64,000 nt of DNA, from NCBI RefSeq assembly GCF_000213175.1, contig NW_009799102.1, forward strand, positions 2,284,684 through 2,348,683, read 5' to 3'. Origin of the DNA: Neurospora tetrasperma FGSC 2508 (Eukaryota; Ascomycota; Sordariomycetes; Sordariales; Sordariaceae). The notes below the pieces were generated by a model, which saw only the letters and a program-made list of their open reading frames with translations, ran no database searches and had not been told where the DNA came from. A program made the position numbers and the translations under genes. Positions 54,946 through 64,000 of this stretch are shown piece after piece; position 1 is the first letter of the stretch, and every line of letters starts with the position of its first letter.

Positions 54946-57216
54946 ATGGGATCCCAAATCGAACCGCGACAACTGAACAAGCTTTGTCAGAAATGCCAGC
55001 AAATCTTTCCTGTGACGGGGCCTTGGCCTTGGGACCGACCAGAGCCTGACCAAGTTTTTTCAGGCGGAAAACAATGGCACTTGCGCGATTTCACTATCGA
55101 CGAACTCGACGAATCTGCAACTACCGATGGCTGTCACCTGTGCCGCATATTCCTCGACTCCTTGATTCCCCTTCCCAAATTAATCATTCTGACAAACTAT
55201 CACGGCTACACATCTTGGAGGGAAGACGTCAAAACAATCACGTTTTATCTCAGATTGGTCAACCGTGATTACGACCCTGACAGCTACAACTTTTCACTGG
55301 GTCACGATGGCGAACCCTATTATGGGGGCTCGTCGATTGACTTGAAACCTGTTACCCCGAAAGATTCATCCTTTCAACCGTCTTGGGTGATACGTTCCAA
55401 TCATCTCCCATATGGCTCCAAAAACAGCCCTTCTCCGGTGACAATCTTTCAACCTTCATCAACAACAAACTTCGATCCGCTTACTCTTGACCAAATCAGG
55501 AGCTGGATTCACGACTGCACCCATAACCACGAGGTCTGCAGAGGAGCATCGTTGGTTCAGAACAGTATGGCCGAGTTCCTGGAAAAGGTGCGCTTTATTG
55601 ATGTCGGGCTCGATGACACGGCTACGGTTCGCTTGGTAGAGCGAGTCAAGGACACAAATGTCAAATACATCACCCTCAGCTACAGATGGACTGCAGAAAC
55701 ACCAAAAACGAATCTGAAAACCCACAACAAGGACAAATACCATCAATCGATCCCTACCGAGAACTGGCCCCAGATATACAAGGATGCCGTTGCTTTATCT
55801 CGCACCCTCGGTATACGTTATGTATGGATCGATTCGCTTTGTATCATCCAGGACGATGGGAAAGACTGGAACACTCAAGCTTCGTTGATGCATCGCATTT
55901 ACACCCACGGCTACCTCAATCTCGCTCATGCATGTGCCGAATTCTCACCAGGCCTCGAGGTCACCCGGGACCCAATCTCTGTATCGCCCTGTGTTCTTTC
56001 CCGTACTCGTACTGCCAGCTCGAAGGAATACTGGGCTTGTTTCAGGAATTACACTCCGTCATCAGACCTTGCACGTGCTCCACTCTACTCGAGAGGATGG
56101 TGCTACCAGGAGAGATTTTTAGCTACGCGCACTGTTCACTTTAGCCAGAAGCTCTATTGGGAGTGCAAAGCCGGACACGCTTCTGAATCATTCACAGGAG
56201 ACAAGGGATTGGCTTGGTCCAGGGGTTCCGCGAGCAGTAACCCAGACATACTCACATCTGTTGATCAAGCCAACGACCAAAGCCTTTCCAGTGTCTTTGG
56301 TGTGAGCACGGTATGGCAGACAATAGTCCGTGACTATAGCCAGACACAGCTCACGCAATATTCGGACAGGCTGGCCGCTTTGAGGGGTGTTTTCAACAGA
56401 TTCTGGGAAATTTTTGATGGATCACAGGAATGCGACTGGTGTGTAGCGGGGTTGTGGAAGAAATATCTGATACGGCAGCTGATATGGTACCGTGTTTCGC
56501 ATCGTCACGGCCACTATGACGAGTTTGAAAGGATCCGGGACACCGCGTATTATGCATCATTCGAGAAACAACTTACTGGCTTCCCATCGTGGTCTTGGGC
56601 TTCATGTCCAACCTCCCCGGGCTCATCCTCCATTGCTTGGCCGGGTCATACAGAACCAGAATACCAAAATGAACCTCTGGTGGAGGTTGAGACCATCATT
56701 CCACTCAACTCTCAAGCCCTTCACCTTGGCTATCCTGGCTTCGAGTCCTCCGCACTGATCTTGCGCACCGCCTTCGACTTCCTCGGTTTTGACGCCGAAC
56801 AGCTTCTCTCAAAATGGGAGTCCTGGTTTTCTACGTGCAAAGCTGACGCCCGAGCGTATAACGGTGACAAGTGCCAGTTTCAGGTACTAATAAACCTTGA
56901 TCGACCAATAATAGGCGTTGTCAAGAAAGAAGATCTACGGCTGCTCCCTATCAGCATGGAGTACCAAGCTGGACGGTGGGATACCGTATGGATCGACGGT
57001 ATCCTCCTAGAGGAATTGGGTGTGGAGGACGGTTTACCGACCTTCCGCCGAATGGGCCAGTGGTCGCACAGGTACGACATGGATACTTGCACACAACAAA
57101 GCCCAATTCCTGGATTACTGGGATCTTTTGACACCAAGGAGCGTCTCGAGTTCGAACTAGGAGAGTTTAGAAAGAGGCGTGAATCACTTCCCTTTCACAG
57201 GTACAAGTTAGTATAA
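54946..57216 (+). CDS. HET-domain protein
   Basis: Single exon, 756 aa, starting MGSQIEPRQLNKLCQKC. The HET domain lies at about residues 238-400: KYITLSYRWTAETPKT, then QIYKDAVALSRTLGIRYVWI, DSLCIIQDDGKDW and HRIYTHGYLNLAHACA, followed by the usual SRGWCYQERFLATRTVHF block. HET domains act in heterokaryon incompatibility, triggering cell death when genetically different hyphae fuse; the domain is thought to be TIR-like. An N-terminal Cys pair region (CQKC, CHLC) precedes it. There is no NACHT or WD40 region, so this is the stand-alone type common in Pezizomycotina. The frame looks whole. Whether this copy takes part in self-recognition is unknown; many genomes hold dozens. The 3' neighbour is a convergent orphan gene. 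Confidence 0.92.
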   Translation: MGSQIEPRQLNKLCQKCQQIFPVTGPWPWDRPEPDQVFSGGKQWHLRDFTIDELDESATTDGCHLCRIFLDSLIPLPKLIILTNYHGYTSWREDVKTITFYLRLVNRDYDPDSYNFSLGHDGEPYYGGSSIDLKPVTPKDSSFQPSWVIRSNHLPYGSKNSPSPVTIFQPSSTTNFDPLTLDQIRSWIHDCTHNHEVCRGASLVQNSMAEFLEKVRFIDVGLDDTATVRLVERVKDTNVKYITLSYRWTAETPKTNLKTHNKDKYHQSIPTENWPQIYKDAVALSRTLGIRYVWIDSLCIIQDDGKDWNTQASLMHRIYTHGYLNLAHACAEFSPGLEVTRDPISVSPCVLSRTRTASSKEYWACFRNYTPSSDLARAPLYSRGWCYQERFLATRTVHFSQKLYWECKAGHASESFTGDKGLAWSRGSASSNPDILTSVDQANDQSLSSVFGVSTVWQTIVRDYSQTQLTQYSDRLAALRGVFNRFWEIFDGSQECDWCVAGLWKKYLIRQLIWYRVSHRHGHYDEFERIRDTAYYASFEKQLTGFPSWSWASCPTSPGSSSIAWPGHTEPEYQNEPLVEVETIIPLNSQALHLGYPGFESSALILRTAFDFLGFDAEQLLSKWESWFSTCKADARAYNGDKCQFQVLINLDRPIIGVVKKEDLRLLPISMEYQAGRWDTVWIDGILLEELGVEDGLPTFRRMGQWSHRYDMDTCTQQSPIPGLLGSFDTKERLEFELGEFRKRRESLPFHRYKLV

Positions 57217-57768
57217 ATCAGGTACATTCACATATGGGACATCGGCGTCTTTGGCACAAGGAGGGCGGCTCATTTTATAGCGACAAACTCGGTCAAAGTC
57301 AACGTAGGACTCGTGCTGATAAGACAGCGTCACTGAACAAGCTCATCTGGTTGTGTGTTTTAAGATTCATGATTTTGTTCTTTTTCGACAAAAAAAGTGT
57401 CAGAAAAGATAGAATATCTATCTAATGCCTGATGCTGTGTCTGGCAATGCCCGTCCAGGTAACTGCCAAGTATGCACCAGCCCATCGAGGCGCGCAACAT
57501 CTCCTCGGGGTCAGAGAGACTGTCACCGCCTTGTCAACCGATTCATTGCTAGCTCTATTCGTGCGCACCTTTGCGCTTTCAGCCATCGCTGTAATCCAAA
57601 CTCTATTCTAAAGATAGGTATTTCCAGGAGTAATCTACCAACATCGTGGCTTGTTCCAGCCAACTTGATGACTCTAAGCCTGCTATCTTCGTTATAGCAT
57701 ACCCTATCTTCTGTAGCGCAGTGAGAGGGAGCGCTTGCAAAGCAAATCGTGACATGTGCCTTGGAAAA
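57217..57768. other. Region between convergent HET and orphan genes
   Basis: About 550 bases expected to contain both 3' UTRs. The orphan gene's frame stays open past its TAG down to 57523, but the sequence there does not look strongly coding. Confidence 0.45.
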
Positions 57769-59109
57769 CTACAACATCTTGTTGCCATAGGACGACTCTC
57801 TGGGAGGTTCCGGTTCCTCGCGAGCGGGTCGCGAACGCTCGTGGGCGTCGGTCACAAAGTTATAATGATGGGCTGCCGTGTCCCACCAATCGTGGTTTAC
57901 CAGTGGAGGAGCTGTTTCGTTGTTCCAATAATAGCGGCGGATCCGAGGGGGTTCGATGATGTTATTCCCAACGGGAATGTTTTCCCCCGTTGGAAAATAT
58001 TCCTTGGGAAAAACTGTGGGCACCTTTACCTCCTTGTTACCACAGCATTCACTCGACGGTCCCAGCTGTGCCAATCTCTTATCGACATTGTTCCTGAAGT
58101 TCATCCAGGACCTCTGCACCTCTCGAAGGTGGACGTTATCTCCAGGATTGAAGCAGACTGTGGCGTTTATGCGCTCGGGGTTACCAGCTGGTTGTGACTC
58201 GTAATCCAGGGATACCTTTGCCACAAAGTGCTTGACAATGTTGCTTATGGTTTGTCCAACCAAAGCATCACCGATCTCACAACGAAGTGGACCATCGTAA
58301 AACTCCCATACTCGCAGGAAGGTGTCCGAATCGGGACGAAGAAGGCGCCCATAGTTCCCGATCCAGTTGTTATTGGGAAGACGTCGTGTGTCGAAAGGCA
58401 TTGTGGCAAATACAAAGAAGCTTATGATCTCCCCGAGCGCGCCAACGGTATCTTTATTCAAAGAACTGGCGTGCCTCGTTCGGCCAAATTGGTCCCAAAA
58501 GCGCATGAAGAGCAAGTCCTGCACAAACAGCCAGTTGCGCAGAAAACAAGTGTCTTCACAGACAAAACGATGGAGGGGATTCAAGTGAGCTTCTCCCTTG
58601 AACCGTGGCTCATAGTCTGGGAAATATTGGAAGACATCGTCGAGCAACATCTCGGGGTGTGTGATGAGGTCCATGATCTCGCCATTGGAGGCGATGATGA
58701 AATAGCCCGCGGGAATGACGACCAAAGAGCGCTTGTGGATGTCGATGTTAGATTTTCCGGTCGTGGGGTTATTGTCAGAGTCTTCGAGCACAAGGTTGTC
58801 AAAGTCCTCGGACATGAGGATGCCAGAGTCTTCGTCAGAATCCAAGCCAGAGTCCTCGGACCCGAGGTCACGGACATAGGCCTTGTCAAAATCCATGCCA
58901 GAGTCCTCGACCGTAAGTGTCATGACAGAGGCTTTGGCCACCAATTCCTTGACAGAGTCCTCAGCCAGGAGTTCCATGACAGACTCTCCAGCCATGAGTG
59001 CCATAACCGGGGTAGGAGTTTTCATTGTATCCTTGTCGGTCTTGGTGATTTGGCCGTAGTCGGTCAATGCTGGCTCTTCGACCAATGTGGGAACAAGAAT
59101 TGAAGTCAT
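57769..59109 (-). CDS. Hypothetical protein with acidic N-terminal repeats
   Basis: Single frame, 446 aa, start MTSILVPTLVEEP. The N-terminal quarter (about residues 40-115) is acidic and imperfectly repetitive, with recurring SVMELLAEDSV-like and EDSG-type units (VEDSGMDFD, SEDSGLDSD, EDSGILMSED). After that the composition becomes that of a folded protein (about 125-400), rich in Trp and Phe: VIPAGYFIIASNGEIMDLI, ETCFLRNW-like DTCFLRNWLFVQDLLFMRFW, and FDTRRLPNNNWIGNYGRLL. The C-terminus is charged and disordered. I recognise no family; it may be restricted to a few genera. It is convergent with the HET gene. No signal peptide or membrane segment is evident. Confidence 0.72.
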   Translation of the reverse strand: MTSILVPTLVEEPALTDYGQITKTDKDTMKTPTPVMALMAGESVMELLAEDSVKELVAKASVMTLTVEDSGMDFDKAYVRDLGSEDSGLDSDEDSGILMSEDFDNLVLEDSDNNPTTGKSNIDIHKRSLVVIPAGYFIIASNGEIMDLITHPEMLLDDVFQYFPDYEPRFKGEAHLNPLHRFVCEDTCFLRNWLFVQDLLFMRFWDQFGRTRHASSLNKDTVGALGEIISFFVFATMPFDTRRLPNNNWIGNYGRLLRPDSDTFLRVWEFYDGPLRCEIGDALVGQTISNIVKHFVAKVSLDYESQPAGNPERINATVCFNPGDNVHLREVQRSWMNFRNNVDKRLAQLGPSSECCGNKEVKVPTVFPKEYFPTGENIPVGNNIIEPPRIRRYYWNNETAPPLVNHDWWDTAAHHYNFVTDAHERSRPAREEPEPPRESSYGNKML

Positions 59110-61245
59110 CGCTGTCGCTCCTTCAGGAGTATCTGCATGTAAGCAAGGTCAGTGGTTGTCGGTTGAAAAGTCGAGCTGAAATAGATGACAAACGTGGTTC
59201 TTTTGCGGGCATTTCCCGCGTCTGCCTCGGTTTCAAGCTCTGTCTCCTTCTCCCTCTGCAGTTGTACAGAGGGTACAAGTAGCGCTGGGGTTCTCTATCA
59301 TCTTGGATGTTAGTGGTCATCTGGACTTGATGATAAAGAAGTTCAGGTCTAGAGTACGGGTGGGCATACGGGTTTGTTTAGGCCTTTCTGGTCGGGGTTT
59401 CCTTTGATCTTGAAGGTTGGTTACGATGCCAGCTTAGGTTGATGATGGAAAAAGTTCAACTACAATTTCGATGCGTAACACCATCTTATTCATAATGTTT
59501 TCAAGGACGTTTCGGTTGTGGAAAGTGCAACACCAGCCTGGCCATCTGTTTCCAACATATCAAGCAGTAGCCCTCCATGGCATATCGGCTGCCAAATTTC
59601 ATCGAAGGAAACCGGGCAGGTACCAGGGAATTGACGCGCTGTGCATCTATTCCCTTGTTGTTGACACGGCAGAATATGGAAGTTAACGGTACTCCCCAAC
59701 CGCTCGATGCTGCATTAAAATGCTGATGATCGGGCATATTTGGGGATATCTAAGCAAGTGTCAAGCTACTGTACCTACACCTATGCGTTTCCGCAACCCC
59801 AAGGAAACCTGAAACTCCAAGTAACAACTTCGACAGCCTCGTTGGATTATGGGAAACTGGCTTCGCTCGTCTCGAGATTCAGGCAGCTTTCGACTGCGAA
59901 GTTACGAGCTGGCAACATGGAAAGCACGCACATGCGCCTTGAATTCAATCGCAACCGTTTGGTAGGTAGACGTTCCTCCCGCCGAGCGTTTCTGCACTAC
60001 TACTCCAAATCAAGTCGTACAAATACAAACGGCACCGGTAGTCGTCATACCGCAAAGACTCGAGCTATTGACTATTGGTTATCTTGAGTATCCTGGAAAT
60101 CAGGAATAGTCTGTAAGCGTATTGCAACATTCCTGCCCGCCAGAAATTGATTGCATGCCAGGCGGTGAATCTGAATGTCGATAGCTCTCAGCGCCCTTTA
60201 GAAAACAGGGAGAAAAGTAAGGGGCGTCGATTCGTTTATCACGAAACAGCACCTCTGTGGTGTTGAACAAGAAAAGAACAAGATGACCCAAAAGGGGTTG
60301 CAAGTAAACAAACCTGGGTTGACGTTGTGTGACCCTCCAGATCCATCCGTACCCCGTGTTTTCTCCACATTCTCCAAACCCCGGAGTCCGGAACTTCCCC
60401 CTCTTTGTTTCTTTGTCAGGGTGTCTTTCAATCATGCATCAAGGTTGCACTATGTAGGCGGTACGTACCATACACTAGTACTACATACTTATGTACCTGT
60501 TCTCGGCCAAAGTGCCACCCCCGTTTTCACATGTCAGACAAAACCCACTGTTGGGATGGATCCCAGGACGCCGATTGGGCGGCGTTGGGACGAGCATGAC
60601 GACAGGCGATCATATGCATCCCGACCCCCGGCGCCGACGACCACCCTTGCTACACTAATAGACTGCAAGCCAACACATACATACCTTCATTCCACTGCCA
60701 TCAACCCTCGTCGCTGTTCCAACCTCACCTCACCTTACCTCACCTCACCTTGCTTCCTGTTTCATCAACTAATGCCCAACCGGTTTTGCCTCTCTTCTCC
60801 TTTCTCCCTTCTTTTGCTTTCTGATAACCTTGCGCAGTGATCGCAAAGCATCCCAACCAAGGCACTTTTGTCCTTCACAGACCAAAATCTTGGTGCTGCT
60901 GTATGCAGAACCATCCGCCATCAGACTCTGCCTGTTGACCAGCATCATCCTGCGTGCCCACCACCAGCCCACCCTGCACGCGTGCTTCTGAAAGACGCCG
61001 AACGCTCTGCCCTTGGCGGTCCAACTTGTTGCCTTGGCTGTCCGAACCCGGAATCATCACAGCCGGTGCCAAATCTCATGGACAGGCGATAGTAACGCGA
61101 CTCTGAAGTGGGCGATTGCTGTTAGCAAGAAAGAAAGGGCTTTGTTTACTGCCTTGCATTCAGCCCCTTCCGATCACGTTGGTACCAGGCCGCGCAACCT
61201 GATATCGGGCACCGGGGATCCAAGCCTCCTGAAACCCCGTCCATC
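59110..61245. other. Intergenic region before the esterase gene
   Basis: About 2.1 kb that should carry promoters of the divergent orphan and esterase genes. TCACCTCACCTTACC-type short repeats lie at 60723-60752. No convincing gene is seen. Confidence 0.5.
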
Positions 61246-63818
61246 ATGATAGACCACCTCCTCGGACGACCGTCTGCCAAGTCTCGGAGACTGCAGGTAC
61301 TCGCCGTATTAGGCTTTTGGTCCGCCTACCTCATCAAGTACGTCCCAGTCATGACACCAGACACCAATAAGCACCTAGATTGACACCATCTCCACGCAGG
61401 GGTCACAAACATGGCCCGCCCGGCTTCCGCATCTTCTCTCGCCTTCTCTCCCGACGTCTGACAACATGGCAAACCGTCATCTTGACCATGATCTACCTGT
61501 ACGCGGCCCGCAACTTTAGCACCCTCGTCGGGCTCGCCAGCCCCGAACCCATGGCCAACATGTATGACGCCGCCTACTTCCGGGCCACGTGGGTGCTGAC
61601 TGCGTTGGACGCCGGCTTCTGGACCGCCATGAAGATTAAACAAAAGTGGCTGCGCGATATCTCCAGCATCGCCTTCTCGCTTTTCTACCTCGTCGCCGCC
61701 GAAAAGGCCGACGAAAAGGTCCGCAAGGTGCGCGGCAACCTCACGGTCGAGCACCTCCGCGTCAGCTGGAACAAGGGCGTCACGTCGCCCTACCTCCGCT
61801 TCGTGCAGAATCTGATGCGACCACGGTTTACGCGGTGGCCGCCCAGGCAGATCAGGATCCCGAGGCCAGCGACGAGCGATTACAAAGATCCGGTTGCCGC
61901 TTGGCTGTACTATGATGGTCCGTTGGCGGATCTGGAATATCATAACAAGATCATCTTGGATATCCCTGGTGGCGGCTTTGTGGCCATGGATCCGAGGTGC
62001 AACGACGATAAGCTGTTTTCTTGGGCCGCCAAAACGGGATTGCCTATCTTGAGTTTGGACTACAAGAAGGCGCCCGAGTTTCCTTATCCGTATGCGCTGA
62101 ACGAGTGTTATGATGTTTACAGTACCATCATCAAGACCAAGGGGCGGTGCATTGGCTTGTCCGGACGAGAGGTGCCCAAGATCGTAGTCACGGGTGATAG
62201 TGCGGGAGGAACGCTGGCGACTTCCATGACGCTTATGATCGTTGAGAGCGGTTCGTCGCCTGTTCGTCGCTTTCAGGGAGAGGCCAACCTCAAGGTACCT
62301 GATGGCTTGATTCTCTTTTATCCTGCGCTGGATATGAACATTGGCAGCTGGATGTCGGATGAGCAGATGGCGTTGATCAAGGACCGAAGAATGCGCGGAA
62401 CCAACAAAAGAATCGTCCAGCGCAAGACGTCTCAGTACAACGACTTGGTCGGCACCCCCGCCCCATCGGACGATGAAGACGACGGTCCTTCATCTGGCCC
62501 CAACCCCGAGCCCAGCCTGGTCAAGGAGAAGGAGCCATTGTCAGCAGCTCGCTCAGCACCGGAATACGCGCACTCGGGCCCTTCAACCTGGTCGCATGCC
62601 GACATTCCTTCCCTTTCCTCTTCCAGGTCCGAGAAATCCAAAACCACTGAGAAACAACCCAAAGCAAAGTCCTCTGCTGTCGTAACGACAACCACCCCCT
62701 CACCCACCGCCGCCCCGCATAGCCACCACCCCCAGCCCATGCGCACCCGCCTCGCCATGTCGTCCATGATCTCGTACTTTGCCGACCGTGTCCTCACGCC
62801 CGAAATGATGCGCGCAATGATCATCCTCTACGTTGGCCCTCACAACCGGCCCGACTTCTCCTCCGACTACCTGCTCTGTCCCATTCTCGCGCCCGATATC
62901 TTGTTATCCAAATTCCCCAAAACCTATTTCTTGACAGGCGAGCGCGACCCCCTTGTAGACGACACGGTCATCTTCGCCGGTCGTTTGAAGAGGGTAAAAG
63001 CGGCCATGGTCGCTTCTGATGGGACCAGGACGCAGTATAGAGAGGAAGACGTCGACGAGGCGATTAGAAAGACAAATGGGAAATGGGATGGAAAGCAGGC
63101 GGCTGAGGTGGCGCTGGTGCCGGGGATTAGTCATGGGTTTTTGCAGTTTGCGGGGGTGTATCCGCCTGCGTGGGGATTGTTTGGCAAGATTGCGGGGTGG
63201 ATGGGGGAGGTGTTTGCAGAGGCGGAAAGAAAGGAGAGGGAGGAGGAGAGGGCGAGGAGGAAGATGGGCGTTGCTGGTGGTGCCAAGTTGGAAGAGAAGG
63301 CTGAAACAGGAGCGGCTGGAAGGGGGACAAATGAGAAGGGTGTCGGTTTCGGGGCAGTCGAGGAACACTCAGCTGAAGAAAGAACGGGGAGACATCACCG
63401 TCGCCGCGGGACAGGAGGAACAGAAAGCAGCGCCGACGAAGACAAGCCATTGGAGATGGGCGGCAAAGCCCGAACAAGAGGAAGAGTGGCATTGAAGAAT
63501 GCCGGCTCTATTTCTGAGGGGAATGCTTCAACCTCGGCAGATGCTATGGAAGGCATGGTGAACGAAGACGGGATCCATGTCGTCGAGGGAGCAGAAGGAG
63601 ATGAGGAAGCCGGGAGTGATACAGCGACTGAGGCAGCGATTGCGGCGAATACAAAGGTCAAAGCGAAGAAGGCGCCAAGGAGGATGAAGCTGAGGAGGGT
63701 CAAAGTGGGCGATGAGGATGGGGCGCTGTTGGTGAGGCTGGATAGCTCGGATGATATTTTGGGGAGGAGGATGCAGGGGTTGGCGGGAGGGTTGACGGGG
63801 TTGCAGGAGGCGGAATGA
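61246..63818 (+). CDS. Membrane-anchored hormone-sensitive-lipase-like esterase
   Basis: Two exons, 61246-61337 and 61400-63818, joined in phase 2 (GTACGT donor, CACGCAG acceptor), give 836 aa. Hydrophobic segments near residues 17-31 and 50-75 (TVILTMIYLYAARNFSTLVG) suggest membrane anchoring. The alpha/beta-hydrolase-3 fold shows DIPGGGFV around residue 219 (the usual HGGG has Pro in place of His), the nucleophile motif TGDSAGG with Ser298, Asp547 in TGERDPLVDD and His609 in GISHGFLQFAG. A disordered insert of roughly 110 residues (about 370-480) splits the domain. About 190 residues of charged, disordered tail follow, ending in an RRMKLRRVKV-type basic stretch. Relatives are lipases or esterases on lipid substrates, probably at the ER or lipid droplets; the exact substrate is unknown. 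Confidence 0.88.
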
Positions 63819-64000
63819 GTAGGTAGGCGGGTGAGGTGTTGAATGATGATTTTATGAGCTATGATGGTTCTCGGTATAGCTGTTGTTACCTAGGAAATGG
63901 ATGAATGTTGAACTTTTAAGAAAAACGAGGTTTGATTTGAGATGTGTAAATTGCGTCGACTGTGTGCGTGAGGTGGTAATATTTTTCTTCGCCACGCAGC
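63819..64000. other. 3' flank of the esterase gene
   Basis: The last 182 bases follow the esterase stop; AT-richer sequence suits a 3' UTR. No other feature is seen. Confidence 0.5.

Noticed and set aside
57523-57768. 81 open codons after the TAG of the orphan gene, considered as a second stop-editing case
   Set aside because: Other genes here (for example the one ending at 13902) also have dozens of open codons after the stop by chance; the composition is not clearly coding and the TAG is not in a hairpin loop.

Overview
The window is nuclear DNA of a filamentous ascomycete, most likely a sordariomycete close to Neurospora or Sordaria. The reasons are: ATP-citrate lyase is encoded as a separate subunit whose N- and C-terminal regions match the fungal two-subunit form; introns are short (51-75 bases) with GTAAGT-like donors and CTAAC-like branch points; start sites have fungal A-rich contexts; there is a HET-domain gene, a Zn(II)2Cys6 regulator and fungal inner-kinetochore proteins. 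I see no transposon, LTR element, virus relic, CRISPR array or convincing tRNA gene. One 870-base assembly gap (44468-45337) is bounded by long G runs.

Left part (1-24 kb), gene-dense: ATP-citrate lyase subunit 1 (acl1, +), mitochondrial ribosomal protein uL30m (+), the chromatin protein Eaf3/MRG15 (-) with an exceptional 2.03-kb intron that holds another coding-like frame, the kinetochore protein Cnl2/Nkp2 (+), a secretory-pathway thioredoxin-like membrane protein (-), the kinetochore protein CENP-Q (+) with four AT-hooks, a LicD-type phosphotransferase (-), and a large disordered orphan protein (-). Two inner-kinetochore (CCAN) genes lie within about 5 kb of each other.

Middle (24-38.5 kb): a 14.7-kb stretch with no gene I can support. 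It holds simple repeats, hairpins and one short coding-like patch, and leads into a 1,132-aa zinc-cluster transcription factor gene (38.6-42 kb). Such a long upstream region suggests a heavily regulated gene, but that is inference.

Right part (45-64 kb), mostly metabolism plus self-recognition: kynurenine formamidase (+), which has an optional N-terminal signal-like extension; glutamate decarboxylase (+); an FAD phenol 2-monooxygenase (-); a HET-domain protein (+); a convergent orphan acidic protein (-); and a membrane-anchored hormone-sensitive-lipase-like esterase (+).

The observation I rank highest is at the end of eaf3. An in-frame UAG sits in the loop of a predicted hairpin and is followed in frame by 38 codons for a lysine-rich tail. 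This fits the stage-specific A-to-I stop-codon editing known in Sordariomycetes, though a plain nonsense change or sequencing error is also possible.
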